From NCBI GenBank assembly GCA_016710285.1, contig JADJXR010000001.1, positions 2,668,501 through 2,732,500 of the forward strand: a stretch of DNA of 64,000 nucleotides. Reading direction: 5' to 3'. Below the pieces are notes generated by a model. It did no database searches and was not told where the DNA came from. It saw nothing but the letters and a program-made list of their open reading frames with translations. A program made the position numbers and the translations under genes. Numbering within the stretch: the first letter of the stretch is position 1; every line of letters starts with the position of its first letter. This document shows positions 45,179 through 54,278 of this stretch, piece by piece. This stretch comes from Chlorobiota bacterium. GTDB lineage: Bacteria; Bacteroidota; Ignavibacteria; OLB7.

Positions 45179-48100
45179 TTAAAAAAATGCCCTCACCTCC
45201 GCTTGCCCCAGGTGGAGTACCCGATTCGATGGCGGCTGCGCCCGGCCGGTGTAGGTGACGGAAAGTTGGATGTTGCCGCTGATTCGATACTCAAACGTTG
45301 CCCGCCCCACCCACGTTGTCCCGATCACGTAGCCATCGGTGAGTTGGTAGGGGAGCGAGTAGATGTCGCCTGCGGAGATGTTCTGGCCGGTTGCCACTGT
45401 CCGCTCAAGCTCGGCACGCAGCCGCCCGCTGGTTTCGATGGAGTAGATGCAGCGCAGTTCGTTGGTGCTAACCGTGGTGCTGCGGGGCGTTGCCGGAAGC
45501 CGGTCTTCGTTGGTGGCAACCTTCAGCCGCCAGCCAACTTCAAGGTTGTTGGTGGGGCGGTAGCTTAGGTCGCTGGCGGCGCTAAGTGTGGTGGCATCGA
45601 ACGCCCGCGTGGAGGCGGTTTCGGTGGTCCGCAGGAAGCTGCGGTTGCCGGCAAGGTCCAGCTGCAACCCAACGTCGAACGTTGGCTGCCAGCGCGCACG
45701 CAACGAACGCTCGGTGCTTCCGCTCCGCTCCGTTGCGTTGAACAGCTTGGTCATCCCTTCCCGCTGGGACCAACGGAGCCGGAAGGAGTAATCGGCGTTG
45801 TTCTCGAACAGATTGATGTCCTGCTGGATCGTCCCGTTCCCCATCGCCGTCGTCGAGTCGTTTTGGAATGTGCTGAGCCGCAGCAGGTAGATGTCGCTCT
45901 CCTTCTCGGTCTGGCTTTTTTCCTCCAGCCGTAGCACCGTTTCGGCGGTGAGCGGCGCAAGCCAGCTTCCAATCCCTTCCTTTGGATCCAACAACGATTT
46001 TGAAGCAAGTCGCAGCCGCAACGAGGTCCGCAGGTCAATCACCGGGAACAACTGCTCGGTCTGCAAGGTGCGGCGGGCATACTCGCCATCGCTGGCGTTG
46101 GTCAGCCGGAACTCGTTCTCCGTCTGGACCCCGTTGCTGTCCAGATCAATCCAGACGTACTCACCCTGCCCAAACGGAACGCGGATGTACAGATATTGCA
46201 GCCGCGCAGCCTGCTCGGTCTGGACTTCGTACAACGCCTCCAAATCAACCCCGCGATTGAACCCGCTCCACCGCGTTTGCGAACGCCCCAACACCGTGAC
46301 GCTGTTCAGCCGGGTTGGAACGCCGGGGATATCCTTGTAGCTGCGCGTCCGGTAGGTGAAGTCGGCACTGGAGTTCAGGTTCTTCACCCCGCGAAGCTCC
46401 CCGCGAAGGGACCACGTGGCGGCGGTTCCGTCGGCACGCAGCTGGTGCTGGCGGGTTGCGGTGTCAATCCGTGCGGAATCCTCGTTGCGGAATCGGACCG
46501 ATGCCATTCCGCTCATAAACGGAAGCTCCACCCGAAGCTCCGGCCCGAACTCAAAAAACCGGAACGATGCTGGAAGCAAGGAATCCCCCACGGCCTTGTT
46601 GCGGTCGTCGCGGTTCTCGGCCAAGAAACGGAAGCCTGGGGTAAAGCGGCCAACGGCGTAGCTGATTCCGCCGCGCTGCCGCAGCCAGTTGCTAACGGTG
46701 TTGCCGCCGCCAACGGTGTCGCGGGTTCCAATCAGTTCGGCGGTGTAATCGGCCCCGGGGAGCGTGGTGTCGCCGCGAAGCTGCGCGCTGTATTGCTGGC
46801 GAAGCGAGGTGAACAGCCCGCCACGGCTTAGCCATCCCGCGCTTCCGCCAAGCTCCAACTGGCGCAGCGGCTGCCAATGGAGCGCGCCCTCGGCCACGAA
46901 GTCATCGGTTCCCCCTTCGCCAAGCCGTGCGCCTGTGTTCCATTGGTTTCCGAACTCCACCTCACCCAACCGTTCCACCGCTCGGAATTCGTTTTGCAAA
47001 TAGCGCGCGCTGGCGTTGGCGCGGATGCTTCCAACCGATAGTCCGCCAACCCGAATGGAGTCGCGCAGAAGGGAAAGGAACCCTTTGAACGCCGCCCCCC
47101 GCCGTTCGGCGCTGGCAAGGTTGCTGAAGCGATTGACCGAGCCATCGCTAAGGGCAAGCTCCCCCGCAATGGTTATCCCGGCGGCGGGGCGGGCGCTGGC
47201 GTTCACCCCAACCACTTGCCGCAGTTCCGGCAGCGGAAGGAAGACCACAGGCATATATCGCCCGGCGTTTTTCCCAACAAAGCGGTACTCGCCAAACGCC
47301 ACGCTTTGGTAATCCCCCACGCCGCTTGCCGGAATGGAAAACGAGACGTTGAAGACCGCGCGCGGATCGGTGGGGGCGTAGATGAAAATGGAGTCGGGCA
47401 CGCCGGCGATGGTGGTGTCAATCCGGTAGTAGCTTCCGAACGTGGTGTCGCTGCGGCCAACAAGCCGAACGCCGCTGCGGATTGCCAGCAGCGGGTCGCC
47501 GCCAGCGTTGGCAAGCAACTGGCGGTCGGCATCGTCAAGCAGAAGATCAATGGGGGCATCCTGGTTATCGGCCTCGCGAAGAAATCCAACGCCCAGGGTC
47601 AGTGCGGAATTGAAGAGCGGAACGGTGTGATTCAGCGCAAGGAACGAGCGGGAGTAGCGGCGGTCGGCAAGCTCGAAATCCACAGTGATGCGGCTTTGCG
47701 ACGTGATTGGGCGGCGGGTTTGGAAGAAGACCTCTCCGGTGCTGTAATCAATCACGTAATCGTTGCTTTCGCCGCGGACCATCTCCACTCCATCCACAAA
47801 CACCCGCTCGGTTCCGGCCACCACCACAATGTTCTGCTCGCCGTTTGTTCCGGTTAGGCGGTATGGTCCCTGGTCCCGTTCGCGCCCCTGCAACGTCTGG
47901 GTCAGGAACCGCCCTGGCGCGACCGCCGCCACCACCTCACTTGTTCCAAACTGGCCGGCACGGATGTTCCCTTTCACCCCTTGCAGCTTCCGGGAGTAGG
48001 CCAGATACTCACTTCCGTTGCTGGTGGCCACGAACTTGCCAAGCGTTGCGCCAGCAATCGGGGAGCGGACCTCGATGAAGATGTTATCAACCTCGCGCAA

Positions 48101-48721
48101 GGTTTGGGTGTTCCCCTCCGGCTGGATCGGCGTTTGCTCATCGGTGACGGCTCCGGTGACGATCACGCTGTCGGCAATCGGTCCGCTGAACTGAAGCCGC
48201 AGCCCGCTTTGCACGGTAAGGTCACGGTTGGACCCCACGGTAAGCCCACGAATCACGGAGCCGGAGCGTTGGAAGTTTTTCCCGAAGATATCGGAGCCGG
48301 TCAAGCTGCCGGATCCGCTGCTTGGCTCGGCAACGTCGCGGCGGACGGCGGCGGAATCGGTTCGCGCCACCAATCGCTGCAACGCGTACTCTGGCGGGAT
48401 TCCCAGCGGCAGATAGCGGTAGCTGGCAACAACGGCGCGGCGGGCTGCGGTGTCGGCGGCCAGCAACTGGCGGATTGCCGAAGAAAGAACGATGGTGCCG
48501 GACCGTTCCTCGATGGTGAAATCGCGCGGGGTTTCCAGCGTGGTGGAATCAAGCCGAAGGGTGACGGAGCCGGAGATGACAAAGGGGAAACGAAGCTGAA
48601 GGGTGGAGTCGCCTTGTTGTTGCGGAAGCCGGAGCGTATCAACGCGCCGCGCCCCCTGCCCAACGGCGGCAAGAAGCGGCATCAGCAACGCAAGGGCGGC
48701 AAGCAGAAGAAGGCGGAACAT
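45179..48721 (-). CDS. large outer-membrane beta-barrel protein candidate
   Basis: 1,180 residues. Signal peptide (FRLLLLAALALLMPLLAAVG, QG). The N-terminal half has Ig/POTRA-like strands and the motif NDYVIDYSTGEVFFQTRRPI, followed by SRITVDFELADRRYSRS, a pattern I associate with large envelope proteins of Ignavibacteria/Chlorobi and with SprA-like segments. The C-terminal half is a long run of alternating aromatic/polar strands (LRGELRGVKNLNSSADFTYR, VGWRLKVATNEDRLPATPRS, ISGNIQLSVTYTGRAQP) ending in ...EVRAFF, an aromatic C-terminal residue typical of outer-membrane barrels. Function unknown: translocon, adhesin anchor or transporter are possible. Single gene. Confidence 0.72.
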   Translation of the reverse strand: MFRLLLLAALALLMPLLAAVGQGARRVDTLRLPQQQGDSTLQLRFPFVISGSVTLRLDSTTLETPRDFTIEERSGTIVLSSAIRQLLAADTAARRAVVASYRYLPLGIPPEYALQRLVARTDSAAVRRDVAEPSSGSGSLTGSDIFGKNFQRSGSVIRGLTVGSNRDLTVQSGLRLQFSGPIADSVIVTGAVTDEQTPIQPEGNTQTLREVDNIFIEVRSPIAGATLGKFVATSNGSEYLAYSRKLQGVKGNIRAGQFGTSEVVAAVAPGRFLTQTLQGRERDQGPYRLTGTNGEQNIVVVAGTERVFVDGVEMVRGESNDYVIDYSTGEVFFQTRRPITSQSRITVDFELADRRYSRSFLALNHTVPLFNSALTLGVGFLREADNQDAPIDLLLDDADRQLLANAGGDPLLAIRSGVRLVGRSDTTFGSYYRIDTTIAGVPDSIFIYAPTDPRAVFNVSFSIPASGVGDYQSVAFGEYRFVGKNAGRYMPVVFLPLPELRQVVGVNASARPAAGITIAGELALSDGSVNRFSNLASAERRGAAFKGFLSLLRDSIRVGGLSVGSIRANASARYLQNEFRAVERLGEVEFGNQWNTGARLGEGGTDDFVAEGALHWQPLRQLELGGSAGWLSRGGLFTSLRQQYSAQLRGDTTLPGADYTAELIGTRDTVGGGNTVSNWLRQRGGISYAVGRFTPGFRFLAENRDDRNKAVGDSLLPASFRFFEFGPELRVELPFMSGMASVRFRNEDSARIDTATRQHQLRADGTAATWSLRGELRGVKNLNSSADFTYRTRSYKDIPGVPTRLNSVTVLGRSQTRWSGFNRGVDLEALYEVQTEQAARLQYLYIRVPFGQGEYVWIDLDSNGVQTENEFRLTNASDGEYARRTLQTEQLFPVIDLRTSLRLRLASKSLLDPKEGIGSWLAPLTAETVLRLEEKSQTEKESDIYLLRLSTFQNDSTTAMGNGTIQQDINLFENNADYSFRLRWSQREGMTKLFNATERSGSTERSLRARWQPTFDVGLQLDLAGNRSFLRTTETASTRAFDATTLSAASDLSYRPTNNLEVGWRLKVATNEDRLPATPRSTTVSTNELRCIYSIETSGRLRAELERTVATGQNISAGDIYSLPYQLTDGYVIGTTWVGRATFEYRISGNIQLSVTYTGRAQPPSNRVLHLGQAEVRAFF

Positions 48722-48894
48722 CAGGCAAGAATATGCCCGCGCAAGATACGGGAGGGCAAGGCAAAAGAAAGGGGAGAGGAAGAAAGATGGTAATCAATCC
48801 ATGCAGCTGATGCTTCGGTCAGCCAAGCTATCGGTTCAACGTGGCAAATGGGTGGGGGGCTTTTGGCGATCGTTGGAAAGGGGCAATGCATTGA

Positions 48895-49371
48895 TTACAA
48901 CAGCCGCTGAAGCTCGGTTGCAAGATCATTCCGTACGTTGATGATCGTGAAATTCATATTCTGGTTTTCGGCTAACCGATAATAGATCTTCAAGCATCGT
49001 TTATCGGCGGTGGCAAATCCGTCAATGGCTTGTTCCGATTGGGCTTGGGCAAACAATTTGGCATCATTCGGAATCACAACTCTTTCCACGCCTTCCAGAT
49101 TGCTCCGTTGCTCGAATAGTAATCGCGCCATTGGTCCTGCCTGTTGGGCATGGTTGATATTAAACGGTAGGATGCGCAGATTGTGCAGCGGGAGTTCGCC
49201 TATTGTTCCTTTTACACAATACTCCGCTATTGAAATTGTTGAGCACCAAAGTATGGTTCCTTCGGTAAGAAACGTTCGGAAGTATTCTTTGACCTGAGGA
49301 TGAAGTGGATCATCATCCTTCAACAGGCGGATAAAAAAACTGGTATCCAGCAATATGTTTTTATACTTCAT
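48895..49371 (-). CDS. PIN-domain toxin-like nuclease
   Basis: 158 residues from the ATG at 49371, which overlaps the end of the upstream gene. PIN acidic residues are in NILLDTSFFIRLLKDDDPLH, STISIAEYCVKG, PNDAKLFAQAQSE and IDGFATADKRCLK. Predicted Mg-dependent ribonuclease. It resembles a COG5573-type PIN group rather than canonical VapC. Paired with a 260-residue partner instead of a small antitoxin. AT-richer than the surroundings, suggesting transfer. Confidence 0.8.
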   Translation of the reverse strand: MKYKNILLDTSFFIRLLKDDDPLHPQVKEYFRTFLTEGTILWCSTISIAEYCVKGTIGELPLHNLRILPFNINHAQQAGPMARLLFEQRSNLEGVERVVIPNDAKLFAQAQSEQAIDGFATADKRCLKIYYRLAENQNMNFTIINVRNDLATELQRLL

Positions 49372-50143
49372 AATTACCACGCAATTGTTGAAGCCATGTA
49401 TCAGGGTCCTCTACGCCTTCCCAACTTTTCGTCCCTTTTTCGATAAGGGATTGCAGATATTGTTCGTCGAACGCCGGGTGATAGTCAATAATCTCGATAA
49501 GCAGAAGCGTCGTTTTGTCAATTTCCCTTGTTGCAAGGTTCTGCATGCCGGTGGCGCGAACCCCATATTGTTTATACAGCGGATTCAATTCAAGCTCGGA
49601 AAGCATAGATTTGTTTGTGGCAATTTTCAGCAGCCCATATTCTTGGGTGTCAAGATGGATATTGGCTTTCCCCTTTCCCCCTGCATCCACAATGGTTCCA
49701 TAAAAATAAAATTCAGCATTTGCCCATAATTCTTTGGAGCGGATCAATGCTGTTGTTGGGTTAATAACAACGGTTGCTGATTGGTTTGCCGAGCTATTAA
49801 TCCGGTATTCCACATTCTTTTTTTGCGCGCTTATCTGGAAAATTTCGAATGCCTTTGCTGTGGTGGCTTCTAAATCATCCAGGGAGTTGCTCTGCTGCAC
49901 TTGTGCAAGAATAGCAGCAAAGGTTAGCGCGCTTTGGAACGTTGTTTTGAAGCGATGCCGTACCGACCCCTCCAAAACAGAATAACTCATTGTTGGGCGT
50001 TGGTTTTTAAGCGAGCCAAACACCAAGCCTTCAACCGTATGAAGAACCTCTATCAGGTCCTTAATATCATACGTGTCGGGTGTTAATGGAAACTGGCCTT
50101 GCTTCCCATCAACAATAATCTCTATGTATCCTTCTTGTGGCAT
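49361..50143 (-). CDS. partner of the PIN protein, unknown fold (antitoxin candidate)
   Basis: 260 residues from the ATG at 50143 (a GTG at 50206 adds 21 residues). It opens with EGYIEIIVDGKQGQFPLTPD and continues TYDIKDLIEVLHTVEGLVFG, RPTMSYSVLEGSVRHRFKTT, and a helical Gln/Ser-rich middle. The last residues NYEV overlap the PIN gene start, so the two are coupled. No classical DNA-binding antitoxin domain is recognised. I recall this gene as a recurrent neighbour of such PIN proteins in Bacteroidota, but cannot confirm that here. Confidence 0.65.
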   Translation of the reverse strand: MPQEGYIEIIVDGKQGQFPLTPDTYDIKDLIEVLHTVEGLVFGSLKNQRPTMSYSVLEGSVRHRFKTTFQSALTFAAILAQVQQSNSLDDLEATTAKAFEIFQISAQKKNVEYRINSSANQSATVVINPTTALIRSKELWANAEFYFYGTIVDAGGKGKANIHLDTQEYGLLKIATNKSMLSELELNPLYKQYGVRATGMQNLATREIDKTTLLLIEIIDYHPAFDEQYLQSLIEKGTKSWEGVEDPDTWLQQLRGNYEV

Positions 50144-50338
50144 AGTCGGTTGCAAGTTACAAAACAGCCCAAAGGAACAATGGCATCGCCCGGGCGCATT
50201 GTCCACACCAAATGGACGAATCCAATTTGGCGATTTTTGGCAGACGACGCTGCGTTTGCCGTAAGCGTTGCAAGGCCTTTTTTATAATTCTTTCGTTCCC
50301 TCGTGTGCTCACTTTTCGCCAATCCTGTAATTTCCCCC

Positions 50339-50863
50339 ATGCCTCAATTTTCTAAACTACTTGGTGTTGCGCTTGGATCGGTGGCGGTGCTTGGGGTTGG
50401 TGGCGCGTTGTTCGTCACCAAAACCGAGCGCGGGTTCCGGCTGCTGCTGGATTGGATGTACGAACGGAAGTTCGCCGATGTCCCGATGATCTCCCCCGAT
50501 TCCCTTGCTGCGGCCATTGCAAGCGGCAAGCCGCCGCTGCTGCTGGATACCCGAACCCCCGAGGAGTTCGCCGTTAGCCACCTGAAAGGGGCGCGCCGCG
50601 TGGACCCCGCCACCCTTGCCGACCTGCAGGAAATTGACCTTGCCGGAACCGACCCCGACCAACCAATCGTGGCCTACTGCTCGGTTGGATATCGCAGCGG
50701 AATCGTTGCCCGCCAACTCCAAGAATTAGGATTCACGAACGTGCGGAATTTGTACGGCGGGATTTTCCTGTGGCACAACCAGGGCCGCCAGGTTTGGGCC
50801 GGCAATCAAGTGGTGGGGGAAGTTCACCCGTACGATTGGGTTTGGGGACAGTTCTTGCGGTAG
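50339..50863 (+). CDS. membrane-anchored rhodanese-domain protein
   Basis: 174 residues from the ATG at 50339. One N-terminal membrane segment (LLGVALGSVAVLGVGGALFV), then a rhodanese domain: PPLLLDTRTPEEFAVSHLKG, AYCSVGYRSGIVARQLQELG with the active Cys, and NVRNLYGGIFLWHNQG. Transfers sulfane sulfur or acts in thiol chemistry at the inner membrane; the acceptor is unknown. Its last ~40 bases overlap the convergent zinc-ribbon gene. Confidence 0.85.
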   Translation: MPQFSKLLGVALGSVAVLGVGGALFVTKTERGFRLLLDWMYERKFADVPMISPDSLAAAIASGKPPLLLDTRTPEEFAVSHLKGARRVDPATLADLQEIDLAGTDPDQPIVAYCSVGYRSGIVARQLQELGFTNVRNLYGGIFLWHNQGRQVWAGNQVVGEVHPYDWVWGQFLR

Positions 50864-51048
50864 TGGGGGGGGCGTTGGGCGGCGATTCCGCGCCACCCAA
50901 CGCGAACCTCATGCGGGATTGGCTGCCCGCAGCAGGGGCAGGCAGCCATCCATTTCCATGCCAGCGATCCGCACGCGGGGCAACGCACAAACCGGTAATC
51001 GCCCAGCAGAATGTGGGGGGCGATTGGTGCCGCGTGGTAGGTAATCAT
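50824..51048 (-). CDS. small zinc-ribbon protein
   Basis: 74 residues. The start overlaps the stop of the upstream gene (ATGA), which indicates translational coupling. A single zinc ribbon: VRCPACGSLAWKWMAACPCC, then GQPIPHEVRVG. No membrane segment. Overlaps the convergent rhodanese gene by about 40 bases. Small, but the Cys pattern and coupling support it. Confidence 0.6.
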   Translation of the reverse strand: MITYHAAPIAPHILLGDYRFVRCPACGSLAWKWMAACPCCGQPIPHEVRVGWRGIAAQRPPHYRKNCPQTQSYG

Positions 51049-51527
51049 CGTGGTTCGGTGGCTTGTTCCTCTGTTGCCGGCTCCGGGTCGAATGCCTTCA
51101 GCAAATCATCAAACGCCTGCGCCGCCTTCGTGACGGTTTTGACCCCAGCCTTCACCACTTTCGTCCCTTTCGCTACCTGCTCCATTGTTCTGTTTACCGT
51201 GGAATTCACCGTAGAATTCACGGTGGCCACCGGGTCCGCTGGCGTTGCCGCGCTTTCGGTTTGGGGGGCTGCGGTTTCTTCCGTTGTTCCAAGTCCTGGG
51301 TCTTGCTCGGCTGTTGTGGCCTGCTCTTCGGCTCCATCGCTGGCCTCGGTTCCCTGGCTAACGGTGGGCGGTTCTTCGGCTTGCGAAGTCTGCGCGGGTT
51401 GCTCCATCGCTGGCGTTTCGGTGGCGGGTGCGGTTCCCCCGCTGCATTGCGCGGCGGATTGCTGGGTTGCCGCAGCAAGAAGCAACGCCAAGCTAGAAAG
51501 AAGCAGAAGTGTTGAACGCGGTCTCAT
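51045..51527 (-). CDS. secreted Ala/Glu/Thr-rich low-complexity protein
   Basis: 160 residues from the ATG at 51527 (GGAGA upstream; the longer frame to 51602 lacks support). Signal peptide (STLLLLSSLALLLAAATQQS, AAQC). The mature part is rich in Pro, Glu, Ala and Thr (SQAEEPPTVSQGTEASDGAE), with NSTVNSTVNRT repeats, and ends in an amphipathic helix (VAKGTKVVKAGVKTVTKAAQ, AFDDLLKAF). Possibly a periplasmic linker or surface-exposed stalk. Function unknown. Confidence 0.65.
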   Translation of the reverse strand: MRPRSTLLLLSSLALLLAAATQQSAAQCSGGTAPATETPAMEQPAQTSQAEEPPTVSQGTEASDGAEEQATTAEQDPGLGTTEETAAPQTESAATPADPVATVNSTVNSTVNRTMEQVAKGTKVVKAGVKTVTKAAQAFDDLLKAFDPEPATEEQATEPR

Positions 51528-51708
51528 CGGTATCTCTCCGTTTTGTTGATGGGAATATCCACGCATGGCGGCGGCACTGATAGGCCAAATCTGCCATGCC
51601 ACGCCCGGGTTCCCGAGCGTGGAATCAAGGTAGCGGAGGGTGGTTAAAAAAAGGGGGGCGGGCGGTTACAGGTGGCGGAAGGTTCAAAAATCTGACACGA
51701 TTGCGGGC

Positions 51709-53259
51709 TTATTTCTCCCCAAGAATCGTGAACTCCACGCGGCGGTTTTGGCTGCGCCCTTCCTCGGTGTCGTTCGTGGCAATTGGGCGGCTGCGCCCGT
51801 AGCCATGCGCGCCAATCTGGTTGCGGGGGAATCCTTGCTGGACCAAATACTCCATCACGGCTGTTGCGCGGTTCTGCGAAAGGCGGAGGTTCGATTGATC
51901 GCTGCCGATGTTGTCGGTGTGGCCCGCAATCTGGATAACCATGCGCGGGTTGTCGCGCAGCAACGTGGCAATCCGCTGAAGCTCGGGGAACGACTCGGGG
52001 CGAAGCGTGTCGCTGCCAAAATCGAAGAAGATGTTGTTCAGCCGAATCGTCTGGCCAACCTGGATTGGGGCCAGCAGAAGGTCGCGGGTGAGTTCCCGAT
52101 ACTCCGTCACGGTGCGCGCATCCAAATTGTCGCTGGTGGCAATGAACCCGCCAGCTTCGGCGCGGAAGCCGTAGGCCGCTTCGGCGGGAAGGACGATGGC
52201 GTAAGCCCCGGTGGCCGGATCCGAATCGGCGTATCCCTCCACCTTCCCGTCGGCCAACCGCTCGTAGCGGATCCGCGCGCCGATTGGCTCCTTTGTCTGG
52301 CTGTTTAGCACTTTCCCTTTCACCAACACCACCGGCTTTGGGCGCACAGGTTTGGGGAGCGGAACGCGGTAGATATCCTCCCGATTGCTCTCGTTATGCG
52401 TGCTGACGAAGTACGCAAAATCGCCGGAGGCGGGGATGGTGTAGTAGGCATCGAAGCCGGAGGTATTGATTGCCGGGCCAAGATTTTCCGGGGTGGTCCA
52501 TCGGGTCCAGGTGCTGTCCAATCGGCGCGCAACGAAGATGTCGTTATCCCCGCTTCCGCCACGCCCGTCGGTGGAGAAGTAAAGGGTTACGCCATCGGCA
52601 GCAAGGAAGGGGCTTACCTCGCTCCCCTTGCTGTTCAGTTCGCGGCCAAGATTCAGCGGGCGGCTCCACGATCCATCCTTCTGCCAGAAGCTGACATAGA
52701 TATCCTTGTCGCCGTAGGAGTCGTCGCGTTGCAGGCACAGCAGAAGCGTGCGGCCATCGTTGGCAAGGGAGTATTCGGCAAACCTTGCGGTGTTGTAGAA
52801 ATCGTGGATGTTCAGCGCGCGGGGTTTTCCCCACCCTTCGGCTGTGCGCCGGGCAATGGATACGCCAGCGGACACCTCACCATTTGCGGAGTATCTCCCG
52901 CCAAGCAGCAACGTCTGTCCGTCGGGCGTTACCGAGCAGACGTAGTTGTCGCCGATGCTGTTCAGCGGCGCGCCAACGTTGCGGGCTTGGTTCCAGCGTC
53001 CGTTGCTTCCCAACGTTGCGTGCCAAATGTCGAAGCCGCTTCCGCCGATATTTTCCGGCGCATCTTTCCGAACAAACCACAGGCCTTTCCCGTCGGGGGC
53101 AATCACCGGAACAAGCTCGGAACGGGGGCTGTTGATCTCCACCGGAAGGCGTTCGGGGGATTGGGCCGCAAGCGGGGGAACCGCCGCGCCAAAAACGGCC
53201 ACCAGCAGCATGGTTGCGAAGAACATCGGGGCAGCCTTGCGGCGTGCGTGAAGCGTCAT
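51709..53259 (-). CDS. PorE-like propeller/CarbReg/OmpA outer-membrane protein
   Basis: 516 residues. Signal peptide (FFATMLLVAVFGAAVPPLAA, QS). A WD40-like PD40 propeller (~40-310) has repeated APDGKGLWFVRKDAP, TPDGQTLLLGGRYS and AADGVTLYFSTDGRGGSGDN. A carboxypeptidase regulatory-like domain follows (VKGKVLNSQTKEPIGARIRY). The C-terminal OmpA domain has IFFDFGSDTLRPESFPELQR and AGHTDNIGSDQSNLRLSQNR. This order matches PorE, a T9SS-associated protein that tethers to peptidoglycan, but the PorE N-terminal TPR region is missing. Consistent with the T9SS sorting domain seen at 401-2062. Confidence 0.82.
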   Translation of the reverse strand: MTLHARRKAAPMFFATMLLVAVFGAAVPPLAAQSPERLPVEINSPRSELVPVIAPDGKGLWFVRKDAPENIGGSGFDIWHATLGSNGRWNQARNVGAPLNSIGDNYVCSVTPDGQTLLLGGRYSANGEVSAGVSIARRTAEGWGKPRALNIHDFYNTARFAEYSLANDGRTLLLCLQRDDSYGDKDIYVSFWQKDGSWSRPLNLGRELNSKGSEVSPFLAADGVTLYFSTDGRGGSGDNDIFVARRLDSTWTRWTTPENLGPAINTSGFDAYYTIPASGDFAYFVSTHNESNREDIYRVPLPKPVRPKPVVLVKGKVLNSQTKEPIGARIRYERLADGKVEGYADSDPATGAYAIVLPAEAAYGFRAEAGGFIATSDNLDARTVTEYRELTRDLLLAPIQVGQTIRLNNIFFDFGSDTLRPESFPELQRIATLLRDNPRMVIQIAGHTDNIGSDQSNLRLSQNRATAVMEYLVQQGFPRNQIGAHGYGRSRPIATNDTEEGRSQNRRVEFTILGEK

Positions 53260-53300
53260 CTATCCGTGGAGAGTTGTTGTGTGTGTGGAAAAAAATCTGC

Positions 53301-54278
53301 TCAATCATCCTCCCCCTGCTTCGGCCCTTTGGGGTTGAATGGGATTGGAGGCGTGGAAGGGGCTGCCACGGTGTCGGCCTTGGGCGGTTCTTCTGGCTGC
53401 GGGACCGATGGAGTGTAGGTGTAATGCCACGGCTCGTAAGGATTCTGGAGCGGGCCGTAGAAATGGCTGCTGGCAAGGGCAACGGCCGCTTTCAGTTTTG
53501 CGGTCCATCCCGAAGAATCCCACGCCTGCTCGATGGTTGCCGCCGTGGCCCCGGCAATCAGCCGCCGGCGGCGATAGATGCGGAAATCGAACGCCCGCAA
53601 CTGCCCGTGCTGCGATAACCCAGGCACCGCCACCGTTGGCGCAACCGGCGTTTCCCACGCCACCAAAAACTCCCGAAACCGCTCGGCCTGGATGCTGCCG
53701 CCGCTGCCAAATGGGGATGTGGTGTCGGCCATCATCACCATGCAGCTGTCGAACAAGGAATCGGCCACCACCGCCACCGAACGGACGCTGTTCCAGTTGC
53801 GCAACTGCGCCTCAAGGCTCCGAATCTCCATCGGGGCTTTAAGGCTGTATCCGGGGTAGAGTGAGTCAAAAACGGTGCGCACCCGGGTGACTTCGGCGAT
53901 TGCATGGCCGTATTCCTCGGTCTTCCGGTAGGCCCGCGCTTCTTCGGCGGTCCATGCCCAGGTGGAGTCAACTTCCGGCAGCCGGCCCAAGTAATATTTC
54001 AGTGCCAGCAGCCGGCGCGGCGTTACGCCGATTCGGCGCAGCGCGTTGTTGATTCGGGGATCGAGCGGCGCGGCAACGGAGTCAATGTACTCACGCAGCC
54101 GCCGCTCGGCTGGCGATACGGTTTTGGCCACAACGGTTTTTGCCGCAACCGAACGCCGCTGCCGTTTTCGCTTCCGTGCGCTTGCGTCGGCCGTGTGGAA
54201 ATCGGCAGCAAGCAGCAGAAGGATCAACGGCAGCGCAAACCACCAACGGTGGCGAATGTTGCGGCGCGATTTCACCAC
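53301..54278 (-). CDS. peptidase M15 (VanY-like D,D-carboxypeptidase) family protein
   Basis: 325 residues. N-terminal membrane/signal segment (WWFALPLILLLLAADFHTA) followed by an Arg/Lys-rich stretch. Zinc ligands: SQHGQLRAFDFRIY (HxxxxxxD) and the second His in YEPWHYTYTPS, as in VanY-type M15 enzymes (SxHxxGxAxD...EPWHY). Expected to trim D-Ala from peptidoglycan stem peptides in the periplasm. The C-terminus is Pro/Glu-rich. The start overlaps the copZ-like gene by 7 bases, so it may be part of the copper operon transcript. Confidence 0.62.
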   Translation of the reverse strand: MVKSRRNIRHRWWFALPLILLLLAADFHTADASARKRKRQRRSVAAKTVVAKTVSPAERRLREYIDSVAAPLDPRINNALRRIGVTPRRLLALKYYLGRLPEVDSTWAWTAEEARAYRKTEEYGHAIAEVTRVRTVFDSLYPGYSLKAPMEIRSLEAQLRNWNSVRSVAVVADSLFDSCMVMMADTTSPFGSGGSIQAERFREFLVAWETPVAPTVAVPGLSQHGQLRAFDFRIYRRRRLIAGATAATIEQAWDSSGWTAKLKAAVALASSHFYGPLQNPYEPWHYTYTPSVPQPEEPPKADTVAAPSTPPIPFNPKGPKQGEDD

